A stretch of DNA of 64,000 bases from Paraplanobispora takensis (GCF_016863195.1 NZ_BOOK01000008.1:98786-162785), one strand, 5' to 3'; positions 33,257-42,543 are shown, counted from the stretch's first letter. Numbers and translations: made by a program. The notes: generated by a model not told the origin, from the sequence alone.

Positions 33257-34018
33257 ATGACTGCCGAGCTGGATCCCGCCGCCCCCCGGACCGCCGGGAC
33301 GCGTCCCTCCGAGGACGGACCGGGGACGGCCACGGCGCAGGAGGCGAAGGAAACCCGGCCCCGGCCCGGGACAGCCGATGCGCGGCGGGTGGAAAAGGCC
33401 CGGCCCGGGTCCCGGACGGCGGGGTCCGCGGTCAGGCTGGAGCGCCCCGATGTACGGGCGCACGTCCTGCGGGCGGCGCTGCTCGCGATCGACGAGGTCG
33501 GGCCCGAGCGGGTGCGGGTCAGGGACATCGCCGAGCGGGCGGGCATGAGCAGCGGCCATGTCATGTACTACTTCGGCAAGCGGGACCGGATCCTGGTCTC
33601 GACGTTGCTGCTCAGCGAGGACGAGCTGGCCGAACGGCGCACCGCCGAGCTCGCGGGCGTCACCGACCCGCGCCGGGCGGTCGTCCGCTTCGCGCAGCTG
33701 TATCTCCCCGCGAGCGCCACGGACGTCCGATGGCGGCTGTGGGCCCAGGTCATCGCCCGGCCGCCGCAGGACGAGGAGACCCTGGCCAGGATCGCCGGAT
33801 TCACCGGCACGTGGGTGCGGGAACTGGCCGGGATCCTGACCCGCGGGGTCGTCGCCGGGCTCCTGCGCCCGGTCGGCGACGCCGCGGAGCACGCCGGACG
33901 CGCCTGCCGCATCATGGACAGCCTCGCGAGCGACGTGCTGCTCGGCCTGCCCGGCTGCGACGCGGACTGGGCCCGCGACCAGGCGGTGCACGCGATCCTG
34001 GGCGAGCCGCCGCGCTGA
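33257..34018 (+). CDS. TetR-family transcriptional regulator
   Basis: 253-residue TetR protein from the ATG at 33257 (an in-frame GTG nine bases upstream is an alternative). After a ~55-residue charged, disordered N-terminal tail, the HTH is VRVRDIAERAGMSSGHVMYYFGKRDRILV, typical of TetR. The ligand domain follows to the C-terminus. Divergent from the urease operon with an inverted repeat between, it is the likely repressor of that operon. Confidence 0.88.
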   Translation: MTAELDPAAPRTAGTRPSEDGPGTATAQEAKETRPRPGTADARRVEKARPGSRTAGSAVRLERPDVRAHVLRAALLAIDEVGPERVRVRDIAERAGMSSGHVMYYFGKRDRILVSTLLLSEDELAERRTAELAGVTDPRRAVVRFAQLYLPASATDVRWRLWAQVIARPPQDEETLARIAGFTGTWVRELAGILTRGVVAGLLRPVGDAAEHAGRACRIMDSLASDVLLGLPGCDADWARDQAVHAILGEPPR

Positions 34019-34181
34019 GGTCCAGACGGCGCCCCTGCGGGTGAGTCGCCGCACTGGGGTCCGGCCGGCGTTCCCGCAGGCGAGCCGTACTCCGGCCTAC
34101 GGGTGAACCGTGCTCCGGCCGTCTCCGGCGGGAGACCGCACCCCGGCGCAGGACCGCGCTCCGGGAGCGGGCCGGCGGTCC

Positions 34182-34208
34182 CGGCCTCCTGTTCGCCGGG
34201 AGGCCGGA
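34182..34208. terminator. Hairpin between convergent TetR and VOC genes
   Basis: Perfect 9-bp arms CCGGCCTCC / GGAGGCCGG around a 9-nt loop, in the 237-bp convergent intergenic region (34019-34255). The rest of that region is GC-rich with no gene seen. Confidence 0.45.
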
Positions 34209-34255
34209 ACGCCGTCCGGGCGGGTGCGATAGGCGGGCCGACCCGGGAAACGCAC

Positions 34256-35026
34256 CTAGACGGGGGTGCTGGTGATCACCGCGAAGTGCGCGCCGTACGG
34301 GTCGGCGAGGTGGGCGAAGCGGCCGACGCCCTCGGCGTCCATGGCCGGCATGACGACCCGGCCGCCGAGATCACCGGCCTTGGCGACGGTGTCGTCGCAG
34401 TCGGGGACCTCGAAGTACGGCAGCCAGCGGGCGGTGTCGCCGGGCTGCAGCGGCATGATGCCGGCGATGCCGGCCTCCTCGCCGCCTCCGGCGGGTGTCA
34501 CCGTGATGTAGGTCGCGTCGCCGAACGGCACATCCTGGATGTTCCAGCCGAAGACCGCCTCGTAGAAGGGGCGGATCGCATCGGGGGCCGGGGTGTACAG
34601 CTCCAGCCAGGCCAGCGAGCCCGGCACGGTGACGAGATCGAGCCCGCTCAGCCTGTCGGGCTCCCAGGCCGCGAACTCGGCGCCGCCCGGATCGGTGAAC
34701 CCGGCCATCCGGCCGTTGTCGAAGACCGCGAACGGGGCGAAGCGTACGGTGCCGCCCGCCTGCTCGACGGCCTTGGTGGCCGCGTCGCCGTCGGCCGTGT
34801 GGAAGTAGACCGTCCAGGCGGTCCGCGCTCCCTCCTGGGTCAGGGGGCCGACGGCGGCGACGGTCTTACCGCCGATCTGGAAGAAGCCGTAGCCTCCCCC
34901 CTCGGGACCGGCCGAGAGGAACTCCCAGCCGAGCACGCCGCCGTAGAAGGCGACGGCGCCCTCGGTGTCGGGAGTGCCGAGGTCGATCCAGTTGGGAGCG
35001 CCGTGGACGTACTGCGTGGTGAGCAT
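34256..35026 (-). CDS. VOC-family protein with two glyoxalase-like domains
   Basis: 256-residue soluble protein with two vicinal-oxygen-chelate domains. Domain 1 (~1-125) starts PNWIDLGTPDTEGAVAFYGGVLGWEF and contains GGAEFAAWE; domain 2 (~135-256) starts SLAWLELYTPAPDAIRPFYEAVFGW and ends DPYGAHFAVI. Members include glyoxalases, dioxygenases and drug-binding proteins; the substrate is unknown. It stands alone between convergent TetR and the diguanylate cyclase. Confidence 0.9.
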   Translation of the reverse strand: MLTTQYVHGAPNWIDLGTPDTEGAVAFYGGVLGWEFLSAGPEGGGYGFFQIGGKTVAAVGPLTQEGARTAWTVYFHTADGDAATKAVEQAGGTVRFAPFAVFDNGRMAGFTDPGGAEFAAWEPDRLSGLDLVTVPGSLAWLELYTPAPDAIRPFYEAVFGWNIQDVPFGDATYITVTPAGGGEEAGIAGIMPLQPGDTARWLPYFEVPDCDDTVAKAGDLGGRVVMPAMDAEGVGRFAHLADPYGAHFAVITSTPV

Positions 35027-35296
35027 GGCATGCTCCTTCGAGGTGCCTACGTGTCGCGGTGGCGTTCGTCGCGGCCTGTCGCGGGCGCGTGGCGGCGTCT
35101 GCCGCCGGGCGCACGGCGGGGCGTCACCCGTCTGAGTACTGTCAGCCTGGCACGGCCCACCGACGATTCCGAGGGCCCACGCGGTCCCCGGAGCACGTGC
35201 CGTGATCGAGGGCTCCGGCGCCCGTCACCCCTGAGCGATCCCTGAACGCTCGCCGGACCCCGGGGCCCGTCGACCCCCGAGTCCTCGTCCGGTCCC

Positions 35297-36736
35297 CTAC
35301 GCCCTCGTGGCGGACCGCGCGGACGAGTCGGGTGCGGGGTCGGCGCATACGACGCGGTCGCGTCCGGCGGTCTTGGCGGCGTACAGCGCGGTGTCGGCGC
35401 GGCGCAGCAGCCGCAAGGGGGTCTCCCGGCCGTCCCACAGCGCGAGACCGGCCGAGAAGGTCTGCTCGTGCGGGGTGACCAGGCGCAGAGCCTGCAGCAG
35501 ATGCTCGGCGGCCGCCAGATCGCGGCCGGGCATCAGCAGCACGAACTCCTCACCGCCGTAGCGGGCCAGCATGTCGGCCGAGCTCAGCAGCAGGCTCCAG
35601 GCCCTGGCGGCCCCGGCCAGCAGCTGGTCGCCGCCCTGGTGGCCGTAGGTGTCGTTGAAGCGCTTGAAGTGGTCCAGGTCGAGCATGGCCAGCGTCAGCG
35701 GGACGTCCTCGCGGGCGGCGCGTTCGTAGTCGCGGGCCAGCTGGGCGTCCAGGGTGCGGCGGTTGGGCAGGCCGGTGAGCATGTCGGTGCGGGCGACCCG
35801 GTCGAGCCGGCGGGCCTGGTCCTGCAGGCGGCGCAGGAGGGTGGCCATGCGGGCCACGACCAGGACGAACAGTACGGCCGATACGACGGTGACGGCCCAG
35901 GCGCTGAGCTCGAAGCCGAAGGCGAGCTGCACGGCCAGGGTGCCGGGGGCGAGCAGGACCACGGCGGTCAGCGTGAGCAGCCGGCGGGTGGTGAAGGTCG
36001 CCAGGGCGTCGGGGGTGGGGCGCAGCAGGTCCCGGGCGGAGGGGTGCAGCGCGGCGGCGCCCCAGACCACGTACGACAGCAGGAACGGCAGGTCGCCGAC
36101 AATGACCGAGCCCTCGATCATGATGAAGATCACATCTCCGGCGAGCAGCAGGATCAGCGCGGCGGTCAGCAGCCGGTACGCCGGCATCTGCGTGCCCGAG
36201 GTGGTCAGCAGCCGCACCAGCCCGGCCAGCAGGATCACGTCGGCGATGGGATAGCCCAGCGCGATCAGCTGGGAGAAGAGCGAGTCGTGCCCGCCGATGT
36301 TCGGCTGGATCAGCAGCACCCAGTACGGCAGGGCCAGGCCGACGACCATGATGGTGCTGTCGAGGCGGGCCTCCCGATCGGCCGTGGAGCGGCGGTGCCG
36401 GGCGAGCATGAGGAGGGAGGCGGTGACGAACGGATATTCCAGTAGATAGAGCACGTCGGCCGGGGACGGGAAGGGGTCGACTCCGGCGATGTGCTCGTAG
36501 TAGAGCCACATGACATCACCGAAGACGGCGGCGAGCTGGCCCAGCCCCATCAGCGCCCAGGCGAGGCCGATTGCGTGCCGGAACCGGGCCGCCGTGACGA
36601 GCACGGCCACGACGCTGGACATCCCGATCGCGGCGTACATGACGTCGGCCCACACCTCGTCCGGGAGCAGCGCGAAGATCCCCACGGCGATCAGACCGCC
36701 GAGGAGATAGACACGCCAAATCCGATAACTGGGCAC
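35297..36736 (-). CDS. Membrane-bound diguanylate cyclase (GGDEF)
   Basis: 479-residue protein. About nine hydrophobic segments fill residues 8-300 (MASE-like sensor region), followed by a GGDEF domain: TDMLTGLPNRRTLDAQL, DLDHFKRFNDTYGHQGGDQLL and active-site RYGGEEF. GGEEF is a functional variant, so c-di-GMP synthesis is expected. In sporulating actinomycetes c-di-GMP controls development. The likely start is a GTG at 36736. Confidence 0.9.
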   Translation of the reverse strand: MPSYRIWRVYLLGGLIAVGIFALLPDEVWADVMYAAIGMSSVVAVLVTAARFRHAIGLAWALMGLGQLAAVFGDVMWLYYEHIAGVDPFPSPADVLYLLEYPFVTASLLMLARHRRSTADREARLDSTIMVVGLALPYWVLLIQPNIGGHDSLFSQLIALGYPIADVILLAGLVRLLTTSGTQMPAYRLLTAALILLLAGDVIFIMIEGSVIVGDLPFLLSYVVWGAAALHPSARDLLRPTPDALATFTTRRLLTLTAVVLLAPGTLAVQLAFGFELSAWAVTVVSAVLFVLVVARMATLLRRLQDQARRLDRVARTDMLTGLPNRRTLDAQLARDYERAAREDVPLTLAMLDLDHFKRFNDTYGHQGGDQLLAGAARAWSLLLSSADMLARYGGEEFVLLMPGRDLAAAEHLLQALRLVTPHEQTFSAGLALWDGRETPLRLLRRADTALYAAKTAGRDRVVCADPAPDSSARSATRA

Positions 36737-36835
36737 GCCGCCCTATCGACAGCCCGGCGGCGTTCCTGAGAGGAAGTTCGCACGCCGGCGGATCCGGGAT
36801 CCTCCGGGCGGTCACGAGGGCGCGGCACCGAAGAG

Positions 36836-36860
36836 AAAACCCCAGGCGTACGGCCTGGGG
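36836..36860 (-). terminator. Intrinsic terminator after the tRNA operon
   Basis: On the minus strand a 7-bp stem CCCCAGG/CCTGGGG is followed by TTTT. It lies just downstream of the Gly-Cys-Val tRNA genes and is a typical rho-independent terminator. Confidence 0.75.
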
Positions 36861-36888
36861 TGTGCTCTGCCCCACTCCGGGGGCGTGG

Positions 36889-36960
36889 TGGACGATACTG
36901 GGATTGAACCAGTGACCTCTTCCGTGTCAGGGAAGCGCTCTCCCGCTGAGCTAATCGTCC
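36889..36960 (-). tRNA. tRNA-Val (GAC)
   Basis: 72-nt tRNA with acceptor GGACGAT/ATCGTCC, discriminator A, D-loop AGCTCAGCGGGAGA, anticodon loop CTGACAC (GAC) and T-loop GGTTCAATCC. Last of three tRNA genes on this strand. Confidence 0.95.
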
Positions 36961-36975
36961 GCGTGGGAAGACCAG

Positions 36976-37046
36976 AGGTGGAGACGGGATTTGAACCCGT
37001 GTACACGGCTTTGCAGGCCGTTGCCTCGCCTCTCGGCCACTCCACC
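36976..37046 (-). tRNA. tRNA-Cys (GCA)
   Basis: 71-nt tRNA with acceptor GGTGGAG/CTCCACC, discriminator U (required for Cys) and anticodon GCA in CTGCAAA. Between the Gly and Val tRNA genes. Confidence 0.95.
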
Positions 37047-37071
37047 GAGCGAGGCCCGGAGGCCTCCTTCG

Positions 37072-37143
37072 AGCGGAAGACGGGATTCGAACCCGCGACC
37101 CTCACCTTGGCAAGGTGATGCTCTACCACTGAGCCACTTCCGC
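37072..37143 (-). tRNA. tRNA-Gly (GCC)
   Basis: 72-nt tRNA with acceptor GCGGAAG/CTTCCGC, anticodon GCC in TTGCCAA and T-loop GGTTCGAATCC. First gene of the three-tRNA transcript. Confidence 0.95.
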
Positions 37144-37240
37144 GTGTGCCCGCCGGGGAACCCGGCCTCACGCAGAGAACTTTAGCGAATACCCGGCGAC
37201 TCCCCAAACCGGAATTCCGGTACGGGCCGTGAGGCCGGGG

Positions 37241-37279
37241 AGATGTAAGGGTCTAACATGGCATACACCGGTTACATCT
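37241..37279. promoter_or_regulatory. Inverted repeat upstream of hutH
   Basis: AGATGTAA ... TTACATCT, perfect 8-bp arms 23 nt apart, 34-72 bp upstream of the hutH start in an AT-richer stretch. It is a candidate promoter-overlapping operator for histidine utilisation. Confidence 0.4.
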
Positions 37280-37312
37280 GCAGTGAATCATCTACAGCGA
37301 GAGAGTGACACC

Positions 37313-38860
37313 ATGCGCGACAACGTGGTCGTGAACATCGGGCCCGAGCCGCTGACCTTCGGCGAGGTCGTCGCCGTGGCCCGGCACGGCGCCGCCGTGC
37401 GCCTCACCGACGACGCCGTGGCCGCGATGGCCGCGGCCCGCACCCGCGTGGACGAACTCGCTGAGAGCCCCACCCCGGCCTACGGGGTCTCGACCGGCTT
37501 CGGGGCGCTGGCCACCCGGCACATCGCCCCCGAGCTGCGCGCCCAGCTCCAGCGCTCCCTGGTCCGCTCGCACGCCGCCGGCGCGGGACCCGAGGTGGAG
37601 ACCGAGGTCACCCGCGCGCTGATGCTCCTGCGCCTGCACACCCTCGCCACCGGCCACACCGGCGTACGCCCCCGCGTCGCCAAGGTGCTGGAGGCCATGC
37701 TCAACGCCGGGATCACGCCGGTCGTGCACGAGTACGGCAGCCTGGGCTGCTCCGGCGACCTGGCCCCGCTCTCCCACGTGGCCCTCGCGATCATGGGGGA
37801 GGGGGCCGTCCGCGACTCCGGCGGGAACCCGGTCGCCGCCGCCGAGGCGCTCAAGCAGGCGGGCGTCGAGCCCGTCGAGCTGGCCGCCAAGGAGGGCCTC
37901 GCACTCATCAACGGCACCGACGGCATGCTCGGCATGCTGGTCCTCGCCATGGACGACCTGGCCCGCCTGTTCAAGACCGCCGACATCGCCGCGGCCATGA
38001 GCGTGGAGGCCCTGCTCGGCACCGACCGCGTCTTCGCCGCCGACCTTCAGGCCCTGCGCCCGCACCCCGGCCAGGCCGCCAGCGCCGCCAACCTCCGCAC
38101 GCTGCTGCGGGACTCGGGCATCATGGCCAGCCACCGGGACGGCACCTGCACCCGGGTCCAGGACGCCTACTCGCTGCGCTGCGCCCCCCAGGTCGCCGGC
38201 GCCGCCCGTGACACCCTCGCGCACGCCGCGTCCGTCGCGATGCGCGAGCTCGCCTCCGCGATCGACAACCCGGTGGTGCTGGCCGACGGCCGGGTGGAGT
38301 CCAACGGCAACTTCCACGGCGCCCCCGTCGGCTACGTGCTCGACTTCCTGGCCATCGCCGTGGCGGACGTGGCGAGCATCTCCGAGCGCCGTACCGACCG
38401 CATGCTCGACGTGGCCCGCAACCACGGGCTGCCCGCGTTCCTGGCCGACGACCCGGGCGTGGACTCCGGGCACATGATCGCGCAGTACACCCAGGCCGCG
38501 ATCGTCTCCGAGCTCAAGCGCCTGGCCGCGCCCGCGAGCGTGGACTCCATCCCGAGCTCCGCCATGCAGGAGGACCACGTCTCCATGGGCTGGTCGGCCG
38601 CGCGCAAGCTGCGCCGGGCGATCGAGGGCCTGACCCGGGTGCTCGCCGTGGAGATCCTCACCGCGGCCCGCGCCATCGACCTGCGGGCGCCGCACACGCC
38701 CGCGCCCGCGACCGGGGCCGTGGTGACCGCCCTGCGCCAGTCCGTGCCGGGCCCGGGCCCGGACCGCTTCCTCGCCCCGGAGATCGAGTCGGTGGTGCGC
38801 ATGGTGGCCGACGCCTCCGTGGTCGCCGCGGCGGAGGCGGTCACCGGCCCGCTCGCCTGA
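37313..38860 (+). CDS. hutH: Histidine ammonia-lyase
   Basis: 515-residue enzyme removing ammonia from L-histidine to give urocanate, the first step of histidine breakdown. The MIO prosthetic group forms from Cys146-Ser147-Gly148 in GSLGCSGDLAPLSH; most bacterial enzymes use Ala-Ser-Gly, but the Cys form is known in actinomycetes. Also visible: YGVSTGFG near the start and the C-terminal SMQEDHVSMGW-like block (SAMQEDHVSMGW). ATG 37313 gives the standard length. hutU/hutI are not adjacent, so the pathway is split. Confidence 0.96.
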   Translation: MRDNVVVNIGPEPLTFGEVVAVARHGAAVRLTDDAVAAMAAARTRVDELAESPTPAYGVSTGFGALATRHIAPELRAQLQRSLVRSHAAGAGPEVETEVTRALMLLRLHTLATGHTGVRPRVAKVLEAMLNAGITPVVHEYGSLGCSGDLAPLSHVALAIMGEGAVRDSGGNPVAAAEALKQAGVEPVELAAKEGLALINGTDGMLGMLVLAMDDLARLFKTADIAAAMSVEALLGTDRVFAADLQALRPHPGQAASAANLRTLLRDSGIMASHRDGTCTRVQDAYSLRCAPQVAGAARDTLAHAASVAMRELASAIDNPVVLADGRVESNGNFHGAPVGYVLDFLAIAVADVASISERRTDRMLDVARNHGLPAFLADDPGVDSGHMIAQYTQAAIVSELKRLAAPASVDSIPSSAMQEDHVSMGWSAARKLRRAIEGLTRVLAVEILTAARAIDLRAPHTPAPATGAVVTALRQSVPGPGPDRFLAPEIESVVRMVADASVVAAAEAVTGPLA

Positions 38861-38868
38861 CCCCGGCC

Positions 38869-38927
38869 CACCCGGCCCCGGCGCTCACCGGTCCGTCCTG
38901 GCTCACCCGGCCCCGGCGCCCACCGGT
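38869..38927 (+). repeat. Direct repeat in the hutH / dehydrogenase-RidA intergenic region
   Basis: Two 24-bp copies beginning CACCCGGCCCCGGCGC and ending CACCGGT with one mismatch, period 35 bp. The region lies between convergent genes, and the repeat may belong to a termination region. Confidence 0.6.
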
Positions 38928-38963
38928 TCACCCCGGTCCGCCGGGGCACGGCGATCACCTGGC

Positions 38964-40382
38964 TCATGGGACGGCCGCCGTCACCTCCACCTCGATCATC
39001 AGCCCCGGCCGGAACAGCCGTGACACCTCCACGGTCGTGCTGGCCGGGGGCTCGCCGGTGATGAAGCGCCGCCGGACGGCCCCGTACTCCGGCAGGCGCG
39101 ACATGTCGGTGAGGAACGTCCGGATGTGGGTCACGTCGTCGAACGTGCAGCCCTGGTCCGCGAGGATGCGCGCCAGGGACTCCATCACGTGCTCGGACTG
39201 CGCCGTCATGTCGCCCTCGCCGGCCACGTTCCCGCCGGAGTCCAGCGCGACCTGCCCGGAGACGAACAACAGGTCTCCCGCCCGGGTGGCGTGGGAGTAG
39301 AGGCCGTTGGTCGCCGGGACCGAGGCCGGGTTGACCTTCTCCACCCCGGTACGGCCGGCCGCCCCGCCGGACAGGTCCCGCACCGGAGCACCGGCCGCGC
39401 CGGGCCTGTTCTGGACCCCGGTGCCTGCCGTACCGGGACCGTCCTGACTCAGGTCGCCTGCCGTATCGGGACCGTCCTGGATCCCGGTGTCTGCCGCGCC
39501 GGGACCGTCCCGATCCGGGGCCGCGTCCGGGCCGCCCGGCTCCCGCGCCGCGTGCCCGACGCGCTCGATGTGCCCGACGCGCTCGACGTGCCCGAACACG
39601 GCCGTCAGGTCCTCCCCGCCCAGCCCCGCCGCGACCGCCGCCGTCAGCCGGCCCTCGGCCGCGGCCGCGAGCGTCTGGACCGGGTGCGCGGCCAGCCGCA
39701 GGTCCTTGGCCGCCAGGCCGAGGGCGTAACGCGGCTCGGAGGGGCCGCCCTCCACCGCGGGGCGGATCCGTTCGGCCAGCGCCCCGAGCGGGGTGCGCCC
39801 CAGCACCTCCAGCAGTGTCCCGGTGTCCACCCCGGCCGCCCGGGCGTAGGCCGCCGTCTCGGCGAGCAGCACCTGCGCGGGCACCAGCGTGCTCATCACG
39901 GCCAGCTTCAGGGCCGCCCCCGCTCCCGGCCCGCCCACTTCCCGTACCACGCCGAACACCCCGAGCACCTCCCGGCAGCGCGCCAGATCCCGCGCCGTCC
40001 CCCCGGCCAGGACCGTCAGCGTGCCGGAGCGGGCGGGCTCCACGCTGCCCAGCACCGGGGCGTCCACCAGCCCCGCCGAGGAGGGGAGCAGGGCGCGCAG
40101 CCCGGCCACCGCCCCGGGGCCGATCGTGGACATCTCGACCACCACGACCCCCTCCGCCAGTCCGGGCGCCGCCGCGGACAGGACGTCGTGCACCGCCTGC
40201 GGATCGCTGAGCATCGTGACGACCAGCTCCGCGCCGGCCACGGCCTCGGCGGGCGAGTCGGCGACCGCCGCGCCCTCCACGGCGCGCGGGGTGCGGTTCC
40301 ACACCGTCACCTTGTGCCCGGCCTCCACGAGTCGCCGGGCCATCGGGGCGCCCATGCGCCCCAGACCGAGAAAAGCAATCAC
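38964..40382 (-). CDS. 3-hydroxyisobutyrate-dehydrogenase-like protein fused to RidA
   Basis: About 472 residues from GTG 40382; an in-frame ATG at 40412 adds 10 residues. Residues ~1-290 are a beta-hydroxyacid dehydrogenase: NAD(P)-binding FLGLGRMGAPMARRLVEAGH, VEMSTIGPGAV, DAPVLGSVEPARSGTL and a catalytic-type Lys in GAGAALKLAV. The last ~115 residues are a RidA/YjgF deaminase: GLYSHATRAGDLLFVSGQVALD. Between them is a ~80-residue low-complexity linker with repeats (GHVERVGHIERVGH, then GPDTAG-type units). RidA normally clears reactive enamines/imines. The fusion suggests the dehydrogenase or an upstream step makes an imine. It is divergent from a LysR regulator. Confidence 0.85.
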   Translation of the reverse strand: MIAFLGLGRMGAPMARRLVEAGHKVTVWNRTPRAVEGAAVADSPAEAVAGAELVVTMLSDPQAVHDVLSAAAPGLAEGVVVVEMSTIGPGAVAGLRALLPSSAGLVDAPVLGSVEPARSGTLTVLAGGTARDLARCREVLGVFGVVREVGGPGAGAALKLAVMSTLVPAQVLLAETAAYARAAGVDTGTLLEVLGRTPLGALAERIRPAVEGGPSEPRYALGLAAKDLRLAAHPVQTLAAAAEGRLTAAVAAGLGGEDLTAVFGHVERVGHIERVGHAAREPGGPDAAPDRDGPGAADTGIQDGPDTAGDLSQDGPGTAGTGVQNRPGAAGAPVRDLSGGAAGRTGVEKVNPASVPATNGLYSHATRAGDLLFVSGQVALDSGGNVAGEGDMTAQSEHVMESLARILADQGCTFDDVTHIRTFLTDMSRLPEYGAVRRRFITGEPPASTTVEVSRLFRPGLMIEVEVTAAVP

Positions 40383-40454
40383 GTGCCCCGACGTTAGGGA
40401 TGTCCGAGCCATTCCACCAGCGACTAAATAGTATGTAACCCATGCATAATAGGA

Positions 40455-41480
40455 ATGGGTCCGGCCGTGTTTGACATCGAAGCGCTGCGCCTGCTGGACG
40501 CGGTCGCGCGCACCGGTTCGTTCACCGCGGCGGCGGCCCGGCTCGACTACACGCAGTCGGCGGTCTCGCGGCGGATCGCCTCGCTGGAACGGCAGGCGGG
40601 CGGGCCGCTGTTCGAGCGGCTGCCCCGCGGCGTGCGCCTGACCCCCGCCGGGGAGCTGCTCCACCGGCACGCCGCGGTCGTCCTCAACCGTCTCGACCGG
40701 GCGGCGGAGGACCTCGCCGGGATCCACGGCGGCTACCGCGGCCGGGTACGCGTCGGGGCGTTCGCCACCGCCAACGTCGCCTTGGTGCCTGTCGCCCTGC
40801 GGGCCTTCCGGCGGGAGTTCCCGCAGGTCGAGCCGGTGCCGGTGGAGGCGCCCAGCCCGGGCCTGATGCGCCGGATGCGCGAGGGCGGCCTGGACGTCGC
40901 GGTGGTCAGCGACTATCCCTCCGGCCTGCCGTACGACGACGAGGTCGAGATCGTCCAGCTGGCCGAGGACGAGCTGCTCGTGGCGCTGCCCGGGGACCAT
41001 CGGCTGGCCGCGGCCGATCCGGCCGACCCGGTCGACCTGCGGGAGCTGCGGGAGGAGACCTGGATCGAGGCGCCCCCGCCCGGCCGGAGGACCGCGCTCG
41101 CCGACGCCTGCGCCCGCGCGGGGTTCACACCCCGTACCACCGTCAGAATCGCCGAGTGGACCGGCAAGTTCGGTTTCGTGGCGGCGGGACTGGGAGTCAC
41201 CCTGGTCCCCTCCCTGGCCGCCTGGGCGGTCCCGGCCGGCCTGGCGCTGCGCTCCCTGGGCGAGTTCGCGCCGCGCCGTACCGTCTCCGCCGCGCTCCCG
41301 CCCGCCTGCCTGCCCGCCGCCCGCGCGCTGGTGCGCTTCCTGGCCGAGTCGGCGGACGAACAGGTGCGGGCGGTCGCGGAGGACAGGCGGAGGGGCGGGG
41401 CACGCCGGGCGGAGAGGGGGAGGAGCGGCGGGGCGCGCCGGGCGGCGGAGAGGGGGAGGAGCGGACAGGCGCGACAATGA
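40455..41480 (+). CDS. LysR-family transcriptional regulator
   Basis: 341 residues with the N-terminal winged HTH FDIEALRLLDAVARTGSFTAAAARLDYTQSAVSRRIASLERQAGGPLFERLPRGVRLT and a periplasmic-binding-type effector domain. The C-terminal tail has a low-complexity RRAERGRSGGARR repeat. Divergent from the dehydrogenase-RidA fusion across a 42-72 bp AT-rich gap that contains ATGCAT and TATGTAACC, so it probably controls that gene. ATG 40455 or GTG 40467 may be the start. Confidence 0.9.
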   Translation: MGPAVFDIEALRLLDAVARTGSFTAAAARLDYTQSAVSRRIASLERQAGGPLFERLPRGVRLTPAGELLHRHAAVVLNRLDRAAEDLAGIHGGYRGRVRVGAFATANVALVPVALRAFRREFPQVEPVPVEAPSPGLMRRMREGGLDVAVVSDYPSGLPYDDEVEIVQLAEDELLVALPGDHRLAAADPADPVDLRELREETWIEAPPPGRRTALADACARAGFTPRTTVRIAEWTGKFGFVAAGLGVTLVPSLAAWAVPAGLALRSLGEFAPRRTVSAALPPACLPAARALVRFLAESADEQVRAVAEDRRRGGARRAERGRSGGARRAAERGRSGQARQ

Positions 41481-41484
41481 GAGG

Positions 41485-42480
41485 GTGCACGACTCCTTCG
41501 CCCACGCCGGAGGCCTGCTGGCCACCCGGCTCCTCGACGTCACCACCGACCTGTCCGCGCTGGACGGTCAGGGGTGGTGGGCCGTCGTGGTCGACTACGA
41601 GGGCAAGGTCACGTGCGCCAGGTTCGCCGACGTCCGGCCCGCGCCTCTGCCGGCGCCGCGCGGTCCCTGGCGCGGGCCCCACCCGTCGCGGTGGCGCAGC
41701 TCTCTCGACCGCGCCGCCTACGAGGCCGGGGTGGAGCGCATCCGCGGATACATCGAGCGCGGCGAGGTCTACCAGGCCAACCTGTGCCGGGTGCTCACCG
41801 CGTCGCTGCCGCAGGAGGCGGACCCGCTGGCGCTGGCCGTACGGCTGGCCGAGGGCAACCCGGCCCCGCACGCCGCAACGGTCTGCCTGCCCGGCCTGAG
41901 CGTGGTGTCGGCCTCGCCGGAGCTGTACCTGTCCCGGGACGGCGAGGTGATCGAGTCCCGGCCGATCAAGGGCACCGGCGTCACCGCCGGAGACCTCCTG
42001 GAGAAGGACCACGCCGAGAACGTGATGATCGTCGACCTGGTCCGCAACGATCTGGGCCGGGTCGCCTCCGTGGGCTCGGTGACCGTCCCGGCGCTGTGCG
42101 AGGTGGAGGAGCACCCCGGCCTGGTGCACCTGGTCTCCACGGTGCGGGCCCGGCTCGCGCCGGAGTACGGATGGCCGGAACTGTTCTCCGCGACGTTCCC
42201 TCCGGGTTCGGTGACCGGTGCGCCGAAATCCTCGGCTCTGCGCATCATCAACGAGCTCGAACCCGAGCCCCGCGGGCCCTACTGTGGTGCCGTGGGCTGG
42301 GTCGACGCCGACCGGCGGCGGGCGTCGCTGGCCGTGGGGATCCGCACCTTCTGGCTGTCGGCCGGTGAGATCCACTTCGGCACGGGCGCGGGCATCACCT
42401 GGGGCAGCGATCCGCGGCGCGAGTGGCGCGAGACCGAACTGAAGGCCTCCCGGCTCATCGCCCTCGCCTCGACCCCCTGA
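41485..42480 (+). CDS. pabB: Aminodeoxychorismate synthase component I
   Basis: 331-residue chorismate-binding enzyme (anthranilate synthase I/PabB superfamily) that converts chorismate plus ammonia to 4-amino-4-deoxychorismate for folate. Landmarks are YEAGVERIRGYIERGEVYQANLCR, SPELYLSR, ESRPIKGT, LEKDHAENVMIVDLVRNDLGRV, FPPGSVTGAPK and GWVDADRR. It is followed at 63 bp by the aminodeoxychorismate lyase gene, a folate pair. GTG start. It is shorter than full-length PabB because the variable N-terminal region is reduced. Confidence 0.92.
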   Translation: MHDSFAHAGGLLATRLLDVTTDLSALDGQGWWAVVVDYEGKVTCARFADVRPAPLPAPRGPWRGPHPSRWRSSLDRAAYEAGVERIRGYIERGEVYQANLCRVLTASLPQEADPLALAVRLAEGNPAPHAATVCLPGLSVVSASPELYLSRDGEVIESRPIKGTGVTAGDLLEKDHAENVMIVDLVRNDLGRVASVGSVTVPALCEVEEHPGLVHLVSTVRARLAPEYGWPELFSATFPPGSVTGAPKSSALRIINELEPEPRGPYCGAVGWVDADRRRASLAVGIRTFWLSAGEIHFGTGAGITWGSDPRREWRETELKASRLIALASTP

Positions 42481-42543
42481 GCCCCGCCGTTCCTCAATTC
42501 CGACAGATATCCCGACTGCTATTCCGACAAGGAGACATTCCCG

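Noticed and set aside
40413..41546. Upstream extension of the dehydrogenase-RidA frame
   Set aside because: It is antisense to the LysR gene; the family start is near 40382/40412.
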